A DNA stretch of 64,000 nucleotides, from the NCBI RefSeq assembly GCF_009360615.1, contig NZ_SPEY01000020.1:1-64000 (forward strand). The letters run 5' to 3'. Made by a program: the position numbers and the translations under genes. The notes under the pieces are model-generated. The model saw only the letters and a program-made list of their open reading frames with translations, had not been told where the DNA came from and made no database searches. Each line of letters opens with the position of its first letter. Position 1 is the stretch's first letter. The DNA comes from Comamonas sp. Its GTDB lineage: Bacteria; Pseudomonadota; Gammaproteobacteria; Burkholderiales; Burkholderiaceae_C. Below are positions 21,226 to 29,130 of the stretch, one piece after another.

Positions 21226-21638
21226 GCTTTCCTGTCCAGAAATCCGACCAAGAATGGCAAGCCTTGTTGCAGGACAAGGGGGCCGAAGCTGCGGCCTTCC
21301 AGGTCACACGCCACGCGGCCACCGAGAGGCCGTTCACCGGCAAGTACGAACAATTCTGGGCCGACGGCAGCTACCACTGCATCTGCTGTGGCAACAAGCT
21401 GTTCGACTCCCACACCAAATTCGATGCGGGCTGCGGCTGGCCCAGCTTTGACCAAGCCGTCCCCGGTGCCATCACCAATATCGAGGACCGCAGCCATGGC
21501 ATGGTGCGCACCGAAACCGTGTGCAGCAATTGCGGTGCACATCTGGGCCACGTCTTTCCAGACGGTCCCACCGACACCGGCCTGCGTTACTGCATGAACT
21601 CGGCCTCGCTGGATTTCCAGAACGAGCCCCGAAAATAA
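21222..21638 (+). CDS. msrB: Peptide methionine-R-sulfoxide reductase
   Basis: A 138-residue MsrB that reduces methionine-R-sulfoxide in proteins using thioredoxin. It has both zinc-binding CxxC pairs (CICC in [11 protein letters not shown] and CSNC in [12 protein letters not shown]) and the catalytic cysteine in [11 protein letters not shown]. The [12 protein letters not shown] motif is also intact. The start codon overlaps the selO stop. Co-translation with SelO, a redox-linked enzyme, suggests joint action in repair of oxidised proteins. Confidence 0.95.
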   Translation: MSFPVQKSDQEWQALLQDKGAEAAAFQVTRHAATERPFTGKYEQFWADGSYHCICCGNKLFDSHTKFDAGCGWPSFDQAVPGAITNIEDRSHGMVRTETVCSNCGAHLGHVFPDGPTDTGLRYCMNSASLDFQNEPRK

Positions 21639-21855
21639 GTGCTGACGAGGATTGAGCTGCAAGGCCTCCGCCCTTCCGGGCCGTGCCCGCTGCGCGGTGC
21701 TTGTCCATCAGCTTTGATAGCTGAATCCGTCCAATGCGCAAGGCTTTGCTCATGGTATGGCTCAGGCTTTCGGGCATGATGCGGCTTGGCTCGCAGCACC
21801 CGGAGCCTTGCCGGTGCTGCGCAGCCTGAATTTCAGAACGACTACCATTTCGCGC

Positions 21856-22425
21856 ATGAAGCTGCTGATTGATTTCTTCCCCATCATCCTGTTTTTCGTG
21901 GCCTTCAAGGTCTGGGACATCTACACCGCCACGGCCGTGGCCATCGTGGCCACCGTGGCGCAGATCGCCTATCTGCGCTTCAAGACCGGCAAGATCGAGC
22001 CCATGCAATGGATGAGCCTGGGTGTCATCGTGCTGTTTGGCGGTGCCACTTTGCTGGCCCATGACGACAACTTCATCAAATGGAAGCCCACGGTTCTGTA
22101 CTGGCTCATGGGCGGCGCGCTGCTGGTCGGTCAACTGGTGTTCAAAAAGAACCTGCTGCGCTCCGTCATGGGTGCGCAGCTGCAGCTGCCCGACGCCATC
22201 TGGCTCAAGCTCAACTGGGCCTGGACCGCGTTCTTCGCGACCATGGGCGCGCTCAACATATGGGTGGCCTACAACTTCGACACCGACACCTGGGTCAACT
22301 TCAAGCTATTTGGCGGCATGGGACTGATGATGGTGTTCGTGATTGCCCAGGCCATCTACATGAGCCGCTACCTGCCCCAGGACGGCACAACCGATACCGC
22401 CGAAGCCAAGGACAAGCAGCCATGA
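21856..22425 (+). CDS. yciB: Inner-membrane septation protein A family (YciB)
   Basis: A 189-residue membrane protein of the YciB/IspA family, with about five or six hydrophobic segments and the family signature KLLIDFFPIILFFVAFK at the N-terminus plus LNWAWTAFFATMGALNIWVA. In Escherichia coli YciB contacts elongation and division proteins and affects envelope synthesis. The ATG at 21856 gives the standard N-terminus; the frame is open upstream but non-coding in appearance. It overlaps the bolA start by four bases (ATGA). Confidence 0.92.
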   Translation: MKLLIDFFPIILFFVAFKVWDIYTATAVAIVATVAQIAYLRFKTGKIEPMQWMSLGVIVLFGGATLLAHDDNFIKWKPTVLYWLMGGALLVGQLVFKKNLLRSVMGAQLQLPDAIWLKLNWAWTAFFATMGALNIWVAYNFDTDTWVNFKLFGGMGLMMVFVIAQAIYMSRYLPQDGTTDTAEAKDKQP

Positions 22426-22688
22426 ACCCGACCATCAGCGCCCAGGCCATGGACGCTGCCCTGCGCGAACGTCTGGCCCCCACCCTGCTCGAAGTCATCG
22501 ACGAGAGCTACCAGCATGCAGGCCATGCCGGTGCCAACGGCAGCGGAGTGGGCACGCATTTCCGCGTACGCATTGCCTGCCCTGCCTTTGATGGCAAAAG
22601 CCGCGTGGCACGTCATCGCCTTGTGTATGATGCACTGCAAGACTTCATTGACCAAGGTGCTCATGCCATCGCCATTGAAGTACTTTGA
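22422..22688 (+). CDS. bolA: BolA-family protein
   Basis: An 88-residue BolA-like protein. BolA proteins bind monothiol glutaredoxins and [2Fe-2S] clusters, and some act as regulators of morphology genes. The core fold is recognisable in HFRVRIACPAFDGKSRVARH and VYDALQDFI...AIAIEVL. The conserved histidine positions and the FxGxSxVxRHRLVY pattern fit the family. It is translationally coupled to yciB and followed by a terminator, so yciB-bolA is an operon. Confidence 0.85.
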   Translation: MNPTISAQAMDAALRERLAPTLLEVIDESYQHAGHAGANGSGVGTHFRVRIACPAFDGKSRVARHRLVYDALQDFIDQGAHAIAIEVL

Positions 22689-22706
22689 GAACCCACGGTT
22701 CTGACT

Positions 22707-22733
22707 ACAGGCTCCTTGACGGGAGCCTGTTGT
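22707..22733 (+). terminator. Putative terminator after bolA
   Basis: Inverted repeat ACAGGCTCC / GGAGCCTGT with a short loop, 18 bases after the bolA stop. The T run after it is poor (TGTGT), so efficiency is uncertain. Confidence 0.55.
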
Positions 22734-22775
22734 GTATGGACTGAACTTCATTCACTTTTCTCGATCTCAACTCGA

Positions 22776-23567
22776 ATGAGCATGAAACAAAAGCAACTGG
22801 CCCGCATCGTGGGCGCCACAGTTCTGGGCTTTGCCGCCCTGTCCGCCTCGGCCCAGAATGTGGCCATCGTCAATGGCAAGGCCGTGCCCATGGCCCGTGT
22901 CAACGCCCTGAAGGCCCAGATCGAAGCCAGCGGCCAGCCCGTCGCTCCCGAAATGGACAAAATGATCAAGGACGAGGTCATTGCGCGTGAAGTCTTCATG
23001 CAGGAAGCCAACCGCCGCGGCCTGGCCGCCTCCGAGGCCTACAAGCAGCAGATGGAAATGGCACGCCAGACCGTGCTGATCCGCGCACTGTTCGAAGACT
23101 TCCAGAAGAAGAACCCCGTGACCGATGCAGAAGCCAAGGCCGAATACGACAAATTCGTCGAAGCCAACGGCGGCAAGGAATACAAGGCCAGCCACATCCT
23201 GGTGGAGTCCGAAGACCGCGCCAAGGCCATCATCGCCGAAGTGAAGGCCGGCAAGAAGTTCGAAGACATCGCCAAGAAGGAATCCAAGGATCCCGGATCG
23301 GGTGCCCGTGGCGGCGACCTGGACTGGGCCAACCCCAACAACTACGTGCCCGAGTTCACCGAAGCCCTGATCAAGCTCAAGAAGGGCGAGATGACCGACG
23401 CGCCCGTCAAGAGCCAGTTCGGCTGGCACATCATCCGCATGGATGACGAGCGACAGGCCGAAATGCCCAAGTTCGAAGATGTCAAACCCCAGATCACGCA
23501 ACAGCTGCAGCAGCAAAAGCTGCAGCAATTCCAGGATCAACTGCGCAAAAGCGCAAAAATCCAGTAA
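22776..23567 (+). CDS. Periplasmic peptidyl-prolyl isomerase, parvulin/SurA type
   Basis: A 263-residue exported foldase. A signal peptide (ARIVGATVLGFAALSASAQ) is followed by a SurA-N-like helical region and a parvulin domain at residues ~140-232. The parvulin part shows the typical YKASHILVESEDRAKAII, GSGARGGDLDW and FGWHIIRMDD motifs. The C-terminus is Gln-rich (QQLQQQKLQQFQDQL). It should catalyse proline isomerisation of outer-membrane or periplasmic proteins. The start is ambiguous: ATG at 22776 or at 22782, neither with a strong ribosome site. A strong terminator follows. Confidence 0.9.
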   Translation: MSMKQKQLARIVGATVLGFAALSASAQNVAIVNGKAVPMARVNALKAQIEASGQPVAPEMDKMIKDEVIAREVFMQEANRRGLAASEAYKQQMEMARQTVLIRALFEDFQKKNPVTDAEAKAEYDKFVEANGGKEYKASHILVESEDRAKAIIAEVKAGKKFEDIAKKESKDPGSGARGGDLDWANPNNYVPEFTEALIKLKKGEMTDAPVKSQFGWHIIRMDDERQAEMPKFEDVKPQITQQLQQQKLQQFQDQLRKSAKIQ

Positions 23568-23613
23568 CATGCTCTTACGCCAGTCTTGAAAAGGACTGGC
23601 CAGACCATCACCC

Positions 23614-23639
23614 AAGCCCGCGTCAAGCGGGCTTTTTTT
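23614..23639 (+). terminator. Rho-independent terminator after the parvulin gene
   Basis: Stem AGCCCGC / GCGGGCT with loop GTCAA and a run of seven T. It may also serve the convergent gene ending at 23643. Confidence 0.88.
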
Positions 23640-23642
23640 GTT

Positions 23643-24416
23643 TCATCGCTGCGGTGCTGCTACATCTTCCGAAGCACCTTGACCAGCCTCGGAGTGAGCT
23701 GGCGGCCACTGCTCGGGATTTCGTGGACGGCAATGCGGCATCTTGCGCGCGGCAGCTGAATCCTGATCAGCCCCCTCTTTTGCGTCTTGCAGACGCTGCC
23801 GTGCCTCGGTCTGCAGGGGACACGGTGGCAATGGTGCGGACCGGGCCGGGTCCTGCGGCGCCGGGACATCCGCCGCCGGGGCAGCGTCCGCGCCTCGGGG
23901 ACGCGCATTGGCTTGCGGAGTCGTGCGTGCAGCCGCAGCCGCGCTTGCGGCGGGAGCGGCTGCGGATAGCGGCGCAGAGCCCGACGCAGACACGGCGGTG
24001 TCCGTGCCCTTGGCATCCGGTGCCAGCTCTGCCTGCACGGAAGCCTCGCGCTCTGTGGACTTGTGGGTCTGCGCAGACGGAGGGTCAGCGCTGGCGGACC
24101 GCGGCGCACCGGACTCCGGGCCCTTGCCCGGTCCATCCCACCAGGCCGCGTGCTGCAACATCAGCCATCCCGCCAAGCCGATGGCCGCCAGTCCGCCCAG
24201 TGCACGACCCAGCCAGAAGCGGTCGTTGGCGGCAGGGGTGCCCGACTGCCCGGGCAACGGCGAGTCCATGCCTGCCGCACGTCGGCGTGCATGCGCGAGA
24301 ATGGCGGCGCTGCTTTGCGCCCTGGGGCCACGATCCTCTGCCACGGCCTCGTGGTAGAGCTCGCGCAGCAAATCGGGCCTGTCTTCGCCAGACGGGGTTT
24401 CGGGGTGCATATTCAT
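23643..24416 (-). CDS. Single-pass membrane protein coupled to an ECF sigma factor (anti-sigma candidate)
   Basis: A 257-residue protein of unknown family. Its ATG overlaps the stop of the sigma-factor gene (ATGA), so the two are translated together, the usual arrangement for an ECF sigma factor and its anti-sigma factor. The N-terminal ~90 residues are charged and helical; one hydrophobic segment (GGLAAIGLAGWLMLQHAAWW) could span the membrane. The rest is low-complexity Ala/Pro/Ser-rich and would be outside. No zinc-binding HxxxCxxC anti-sigma motif is visible, so the role is inferred from position only. The Ala/Pro-rich tail could tether it to the wall or simply be disordered. Confidence 0.72.
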   Translation of the reverse strand: MNMHPETPSGEDRPDLLRELYHEAVAEDRGPRAQSSAAILAHARRRAAGMDSPLPGQSGTPAANDRFWLGRALGGLAAIGLAGWLMLQHAAWWDGPGKGPESGAPRSASADPPSAQTHKSTEREASVQAELAPDAKGTDTAVSASGSAPLSAAAPAASAAAAARTTPQANARPRGADAAPAADVPAPQDPARSAPLPPCPLQTEARQRLQDAKEGADQDSAAARKMPHCRPRNPEQWPPAHSEAGQGASEDVAAPQR

Positions 24417-25000
24417 GCCAGTTCCTCCAGCGCGGCGCGCAGTTTGGCACGCGCATAGCGCAAGCGGCTTTTGGCTGTTTCCTCGGCAACACCGGTGGCC
24501 TGGGCAATTTCGGCCAGCGTCAGATCCGCCTCGACCTGTAGCAGAAAACACTCGCGCTGCTCGGCAGGAAGCCCTGCCAAGGCCGCCAGAATGGCCTGGG
24601 CCATGAGTTGGCGATCCAGTTGCTGCTCGGGCTCGAAGCCAGAGGCCGCAAACAGGCTTTCGGCCAGCTGCAGGGACTCTTGCGTGTCGGCCGACAGGCT
24701 GATGCCCGGTCGTTGCCTGCGCCAATGATCGACCAGCCGGTTGTGCGCCATGGTGAACAGCCAGGTCGTGAACTTGCTGCGCACCTCATAGCGGGAGGCG
24801 CTGTCCACCACGGAAAACCAAAGGTCTTGCGCCAGATCGTCGGCCAGCGCCGCATCGCCGGTGTTGCGATAGAAATAGCGCCACATGCGCACACTGTGCC
24901 GGGCATACAGCGTCTCGAATGCCGCAGCCTGCCCTGCGGCATAGCTGCACATCAGGGCTTCATCGGCGGGTGTATCTGGTGCAGGCTGCGGTGCGAGCAT
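24413..25000 (-). CDS. ECF-family RNA polymerase sigma factor
   Basis: A 195-residue extracytoplasmic-function sigma factor. Region 2 (residues ~20-90) contains FETLYARHSVRMWRYFYRN and the DDLAQDLWFSV and TWLFTMAHNRLVDHWRR segments. Region 4 (~130-190) contains LPAEQRECFLLQVEADLTLAEIA followed by the helix-turn-helix GVAEETAKSRLRYARAKLR. It redirects RNA polymerase to a small set of promoters. The start at 25000 was chosen over 25030 because the extra ten residues look non-coding. It overlaps the membrane partner gene downstream. Confidence 0.9.
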   Translation of the reverse strand: MLAPQPAPDTPADEALMCSYAAGQAAAFETLYARHSVRMWRYFYRNTGDAALADDLAQDLWFSVVDSASRYEVRSKFTTWLFTMAHNRLVDHWRRQRPGISLSADTQESLQLAESLFAASGFEPEQQLDRQLMAQAILAALAGLPAEQRECFLLQVEADLTLAEIAQATGVAEETAKSRLRYARAKLRAALEELA

Positions 25001-25035
25001 GCCCGCGATTATGCAAATTCCGCAGCTCACCTTGT

Positions 25036-25932
25036 TCAGTTGCGGGGCGGGTCCGGGACAAAGCCATTGTCGCCAGGAAAAGGATTGGGCGCGCGCGGCT
25101 GCGATGGCCGTGGACGAGGCTCGCGGATCACGCCTCTGGCGACCAGATTGGCATAGCTGTCGTAGCGGATACGCACCATCTGCCGGGGCTGCTCGGTGTC
25201 GGCCTCGAACTCCACCTGGGTGACTTGCGAGCGCTCAACAGCGCCATGGCCCGTGCCCAGCGAAGGTGCCGGCGAGGCCTGTGGTGCCCGGCGCTCGGCG
25301 CTGCTGCTCTTGCTGGCCGCCTTTGACACGGCGACATCCGCCGCCGCAGACTCAGCCGCCGAGGCACTGGCCTGCGCTTGCGGTTCATGGAGCGGCCCCT
25401 GGTAGGCGGCAGGCTCGGGCAGCTTTTCACGGTACAGCGCAACTCCGATCACACCAACTTCCTGCGGCCTGCCGGTCCTGGCGGCATAGGACATATCGCT
25501 TTCGGAGAAATAGAACGCGGCCACGTTGTCATTGCTCTTGCGCCAGCCCCGCACGTCATAGCTGTCGCCCGCATCCAGCACATAGCCGCCTTCGGCGCGG
25601 GAGCTCGCCGTGCGGCCGTTGATGGCATTGACCCCGTCGACGCTGATGACGCCCATGATGCGACGGCTCTCGAGGTTGCGGATGCGCACCGCATAGTTGG
25701 CACCGGGGCGGCCCACCACCCACAGCTCGCCCTCGTGGCTGTACTGGGGCAGTACCCGCCCCGTGGCACGTTCGACGATGCTGATCTGGGCCAGCTTTGG
25801 GTTGCCGCGCGTCCAGGCCGAAGCCGGCGCGGCGACCGCCATTGCGACAGCGCAGAGCAGCGAAGCGCGCAGCAAGCGGCCGCGCGACAGCAAAAAACCG
25901 GGAACCGGGGGTTCGATACGGACAGACAACAT
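25036..25932 (-). CDS. Exported hypothetical protein
   Basis: A 298-residue protein that I do not recognise. The N-terminus is a signal peptide (LLRASLLCAVAMAVAAPASA, probable cut before WTRG). The next ~150 residues contain a fold with GELWVVGRPGANYAVRIRN and RIMGVISVDGVNAINGRTAS, reminiscent of beta-rich exported domains. The C-terminal half is Ala/Ser-rich and then Pro/Arg-rich (REPRPRPSQPRAPNPFPG), probably disordered. A strong ribosome site (GAGGAGG) precedes the ATG at 25932. It is 35 bases upstream of the sigma-factor gene in the same direction, so it may belong to the same envelope-stress transcript. Confidence 0.75.
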   Translation of the reverse strand: MLSVRIEPPVPGFLLSRGRLLRASLLCAVAMAVAAPASAWTRGNPKLAQISIVERATGRVLPQYSHEGELWVVGRPGANYAVRIRNLESRRIMGVISVDGVNAINGRTASSRAEGGYVLDAGDSYDVRGWRKSNDNVAAFYFSESDMSYAARTGRPQEVGVIGVALYREKLPEPAAYQGPLHEPQAQASASAAESAAADVAVSKAASKSSSAERRAPQASPAPSLGTGHGAVERSQVTQVEFEADTEQPRQMVRIRYDSYANLVARGVIREPRPRPSQPRAPNPFPGDNGFVPDPPRN

Positions 25933-26123
25933 GGACAAGGCCTCCTCAAGATACAGCCACGGCGGCTGAAACAAACTTGTCGGAGGCTGAAACGCAGCAG
26001 CAGACGCAACGGGGTCAGGACAGGCGCTCCGATTTGCAAGCATTTGCAACATGGCTTTGCGCCTCCGTCCTGCCCTGGCCTGGCATGTCTGGCACAATCG
26101 CCCTCGCTGCGGCCCAAGGCGGG

Positions 26124-26245
26124 CAGCCATGCTGGGGGTGTCCTGACCATGACCGGTCAGGGCTGAGAGAGTCCCTTTGAACCTGATTGCGCAGGCGTTG
26201 TCTTGGCGACCGCCTGCCCGAGATCATCCTCGCGCAGGGAAGCTG
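26124..26245 (+). promoter_or_regulatory. TPP riboswitch upstream of the cytX-type transporter
   Basis: The conserved Thi-box elements are present: GGGGGTGTC (26134-26142), a P3 hairpin CCTGACC...GGTCAGG, CTGAGAGAG (26163-26171), CCCTTTGAACCTGAT (26173-26187) and GCGCAGGGAAGC (26232-26243). The P5 arm carries an extra GCAGGCG...CGCCTGC helix (26191-26217). CAGC and GCTG at the two ends can form P1. It lies 90 bases before the transporter start, so thiamine pyrophosphate probably represses its expression. Confidence 0.92.
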
Positions 26246-26335
26246 TCCAAGGTGTCAGACTGCGACGGGCCATCTCTTTCATGGCCTGCCGCGCAAGCCC
26301 TGCGGCCCCTGCTTCGTTTTTCTGGCGGAGCATTC

Positions 26336-27628
26336 ATGAATTCATCTTCCTTCACATCGGCCAATCGGGCCCTGGCCCCGGTGACGGCGCAGGAGCGCGT
26401 CTTTGCCTGGCGCGACCATGCCTCGCTGTGGTTCAGCCTGGGCGTGGGCCTGCTGGTCATGCAGATGGGCGCCTATCTGCTGCCCGCGCTCAGCCCGCTG
26501 CATGCGCTGATCGCGATAGCCATCGGCTCACTGATCGGCGCCGGCCTGCTGGGCTGGGTGGGCAAGCTGGGCTGCGACAGCGGCCTGTCCAGCGCCGGGC
26601 TGATGCACAGCGTCTACGGCCGCCACTTCGCTCGGCTGCCTATCGTGCTCAACATCATCCAGCTGCTGGGCTGGGGCAGTTTCGAGCTGGTGGTGATGCG
26701 CGACGCCACCGTGGCGCTGGGCCGGCAAAGCGGCATCATGGGCGCGCCCTACTGGCCCTGGCTGGCCACGCTGCTCTGGGGCAGCGTGATCCTGCTGCTG
26801 ATGAGCGGCTCCATGACCACCCTGGTGCGCCGCATCATCTCGCGCGTGGCCTTGCCGCTGGTGATGGCATCGCTGCTGTGGCTGAGCTGGCAATTCCTGA
26901 AAATGGCTGGCGCCACCGGCCTCGGCCCCCTGCTGGCCCGCGAGGGTGCAGGCGGCATGAGCATGCTGGGCGCCGTCGATCTGGTGATCGCCATGCCCAT
27001 CAGCTGGCTGCCGCTGGTGGCCGACTATGCGCGCCACGGCAAAAGCGGCAAATCCGCGCTGACGGGAGCCTGGACCGGCTTTGCCCTGGCCAATATCTGG
27101 TGCTACTCCCTGGGCGTGCTGGTGGCCCTGACCCTGCCCAGCGAAGACCTGGTCACGGCCCTGCTGCTGGCCCAGGGCGGGCTGGTTGCCCTGTCGCTGA
27201 TTCTGATCGACGAGGTGGACAACGCCTATGGCGATGCCTACTCTGGCGCCATGTCGGCCCACAGCCTGCAGCCGGGCTGGAGCATTCGCCGCTGGGGCCT
27301 GCTGATCGCATCCCTGTGTACCGCGCTGGCCATGGTGCTGCCCATGCACAGCCTGGAGCCATTTTTGCTGTTGCTCAGCTCCTGCTTTGTGCCTCTGTTC
27401 GGCGTGATGCTGGGCCGCCTGGCCTTTGGCACCGATGCCGTGGAGCTGATGCAGAAAGCGCCCGCCGTGCGCTGGGATGCCGTGGCCATCTGGGTGCTGG
27501 GCATTGCCTTCTATCACCTGCTGCCCTATGTCAGCACGGCCCTGGGCTCGGCCCTGCCCACGCTGGCGCTGACCTTTGTGGTGGCAATCGCCACACGCCA
27601 GCTGCAGCCGCGCTCTGTTACCGTCTGA
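26336..27628 (+). CDS. cytX: CytX-type NCS1 transporter for a thiamine precursor (HMP)
   Basis: A 430-residue membrane protein with about 12 hydrophobic segments, of the NCS1 cytosine/purine permease family. The CytX branch is usually under TPP riboswitch control and is thought to import hydroxymethylpyrimidine (HMP). The riboswitch directly upstream and thiD, thiOSGE nearby support this. Family features include SLIGAGLLGWVGKLGCDSGLSS and MPISWLPLVADYARHGKS, where a conserved PLxADY motif sits. The ATG at 26336 has GGCGGAG upstream. Substrate is inferred from context. Confidence 0.85.
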   Translation: MNSSSFTSANRALAPVTAQERVFAWRDHASLWFSLGVGLLVMQMGAYLLPALSPLHALIAIAIGSLIGAGLLGWVGKLGCDSGLSSAGLMHSVYGRHFARLPIVLNIIQLLGWGSFELVVMRDATVALGRQSGIMGAPYWPWLATLLWGSVILLLMSGSMTTLVRRIISRVALPLVMASLLWLSWQFLKMAGATGLGPLLAREGAGGMSMLGAVDLVIAMPISWLPLVADYARHGKSGKSALTGAWTGFALANIWCYSLGVLVALTLPSEDLVTALLLAQGGLVALSLILIDEVDNAYGDAYSGAMSAHSLQPGWSIRRWGLLIASLCTALAMVLPMHSLEPFLLLLSSCFVPLFGVMLGRLAFGTDAVELMQKAPAVRWDAVAIWVLGIAFYHLLPYVSTALGSALPTLALTFVVAIATRQLQPRSVTV

Positions 27629-27651
27629 GCAAAAACAATTTCAATAGCAAC

Positions 27652-27674
27652 AAATGCCCTTTAACAGGGCGTTT
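27652..27674. terminator. Putative bidirectional terminator between cytX and the ankyrin gene
   Basis: Inverted repeat AAATGCCCT / AGGGCGTTT with loop TTAAC, placed between two convergent genes. The T runs are short (GTTT, and CATTT on the minus strand), so confidence is moderate. Confidence 0.55.
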
Positions 27675-27692
27675 CCGCAATTTTCTCTGTTT

Positions 27693-28460
27693 TCATCTTG
27701 CGCCCGCCGCCTGCAACAGCTGCACCACGGCCTGCTGCCCGCGCTGGCGTGCATGGGCCAGGGCCGTCACCCCTTCCTTGTCGGGCAGGTTCAGATCCGC
27801 TTTCGCTTCGATCAAGGCCCGGATGATGGCCTGATAGCGAGGCCCGCCATCGCCCAGCACCACGGCTTCCATCAGGCAGGTCCAGCCCAGCCGGTTGACA
27901 TGGTTCACATCCACACCTGCCGTGATCAGCGCATGGGCTGTTTCCAGATGGCCGCGCTCGCAGGCCGGAATCAGGGCCGTTCCGCCATAGCGATTGGTGC
28001 TCTTGAGATCGGCGCCATAGGAAATCGTCATACGCACAATCTCCAGCCGGCCCTGCGCGCCGGCCAGCAGATAGGCGCTGTCCTGCATCTGGTTCTGGAT
28101 ATTGGGGCTGGCACCATGCATCAGCAGCGAACGTGCCACCTCGATATGGTTGGCTGCCGTGGCCAGCAGCAACGGGGTATTGCCCCGGGCGTCCTGCACG
28201 TCGACGGGCGCGTTGCCGGCCAGCAGATGGCGCACCGCCACGGCATCGCCCTGCGCGGCAGCGGTCAGCAATGGCGGGCCCAGCATCTGCGAATCCCCGG
28301 CTTCTGACGCTGCAGCAGCGGCAGGCATTGCCGCCAGAGCATTCGCCGAAGTGCCGCTCTGGCAGGCCATGAGCAGCATTGCTGCGGCAGACGCCGTCAA
28401 TGCATGCGTCCATCGGCTGGTCAACGAGGCGCTCCCATCGGCTCCGGCTGGCTGGTTCAT
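27693..28460 (-). CDS. Ankyrin-repeat lipoprotein
   Basis: A 255-residue protein with an N-terminal signal and lipobox (AAMLLMACQS). About five ankyrin repeats follow at residues ~60-250, for example GPPLLTAAAQGDAVAVRHLL, RGNTPLLLATAANHIEVARS and GVTALAHARQRGQQAVVQLL. Ankyrin repeats bind other proteins; an envelope-anchored one often acts as an immunity or partner protein for a toxin or enzyme, but no such gene lies next to it. A strong ribosome site (AAGGAG) precedes the ATG. It is divergent from the SH3 gene and interrupts the thiamine cluster without an obvious link. Confidence 0.85.
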   Translation of the reverse strand: MNQPAGADGSASLTSRWTHALTASAAAMLLMACQSGTSANALAAMPAAAAASEAGDSQMLGPPLLTAAAQGDAVAVRHLLAGNAPVDVQDARGNTPLLLATAANHIEVARSLLMHGASPNIQNQMQDSAYLLAGAQGRLEIVRMTISYGADLKSTNRYGGTALIPACERGHLETAHALITAGVDVNHVNRLGWTCLMEAVVLGDGGPRYQAIIRALIEAKADLNLPDKEGVTALAHARQRGQQAVVQLLQAAGAR

Positions 28461-28583
28461 GGCACTCCTTGATGGCTGTCGGGCGTTCAGCCCCTGTCAG
28501 CTTTCTACAGGAACTATAGCTAACCACGCAAGTCCGATGAGCGTTACCGCCTGTTTTCAATCGATAAAAGGAGAATCTTCCCC

Positions 28584-29063
28584 GTGCCTTGCAACCCACG
28601 CCGCACCGCCCGCTGGATCCGCACCGCCGCCACTTCAAGCCTGATCGCGCTGGGCGCGCTCCTGTTGCCAGCCCTCGCACACGCCCAGGAATTCGTCAGT
28701 ATCAAGGGCAAGACCGTGAATGTTCGCGAGCAGCCCAACACCCGCTCCGCGACCCTCTGGGAGCTGAGCCGCGGCTACCCGCTGCAGGTCACCCAGCGCA
28801 AGGGCCAGTGGCTGCGCGTGAAGGACTATGAGTCCACGCTGGGCTGGGTCCACGCCCCGCTGACCAGCAAGAGCCCGCACATGGTGGTGACGGCGCGCAC
28901 GGCCAATCTGCGCTCCGGCCCCGGCCTGAAGCACAACCGGGTCGGCAAGCTGGAGCAGCACGAGGTGCTGCAGACGCTGAAGAAGCAAGGTAGCTGGGCC
29001 CAGGTTCAGCGCAGCAATGGCCAAAGCGGCTGGGTGGCCAAGAATCTGGTCTGGGGCTGGTAA
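28584..29063 (+). CDS. Exported protein with two bacterial SH3 domains
   Basis: A 159-residue secreted protein that starts with GTG at 28584, with GGAG upstream. The signal peptide (SLIALGALLLPALAHAQ) precedes two SH3_3-type repeats: FVSIKGKTVNVREQPNTRS to LGWVHAPL, and MVVTARTANLRSGPGLKHNR to SGWVAKNLVWGW. Bacterial SH3 domains usually bind peptidoglycan or peptides in the envelope. No catalytic domain is attached, so it may be an adaptor. A terminator follows at once. Confidence 0.85.
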   Translation: MPCNPRRTARWIRTAATSSLIALGALLLPALAHAQEFVSIKGKTVNVREQPNTRSATLWELSRGYPLQVTQRKGQWLRVKDYESTLGWVHAPLTSKSPHMVVTARTANLRSGPGLKHNRVGKLEQHEVLQTLKKQGSWAQVQRSNGQSGWVAKNLVWGW

Positions 29064-29090
29064 GCCCGGCAACAGGCGCCCCAAAAGGCA

Positions 29091-29116
29091 AAGGCCTGCA
29101 ACTGCAGGCCTTTTTT
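29091..29116 (+). terminator. Rho-independent terminator after the SH3 gene
   Basis: Stem GGCCTGCA / TGCAGGCC with a 2-base centre, preceded by AA and followed by six T. It lies between the SH3 gene and the convergent thiD end and could serve both. Confidence 0.82.
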
Positions 29117-29130
29117 GCGAGTGTCGACAA

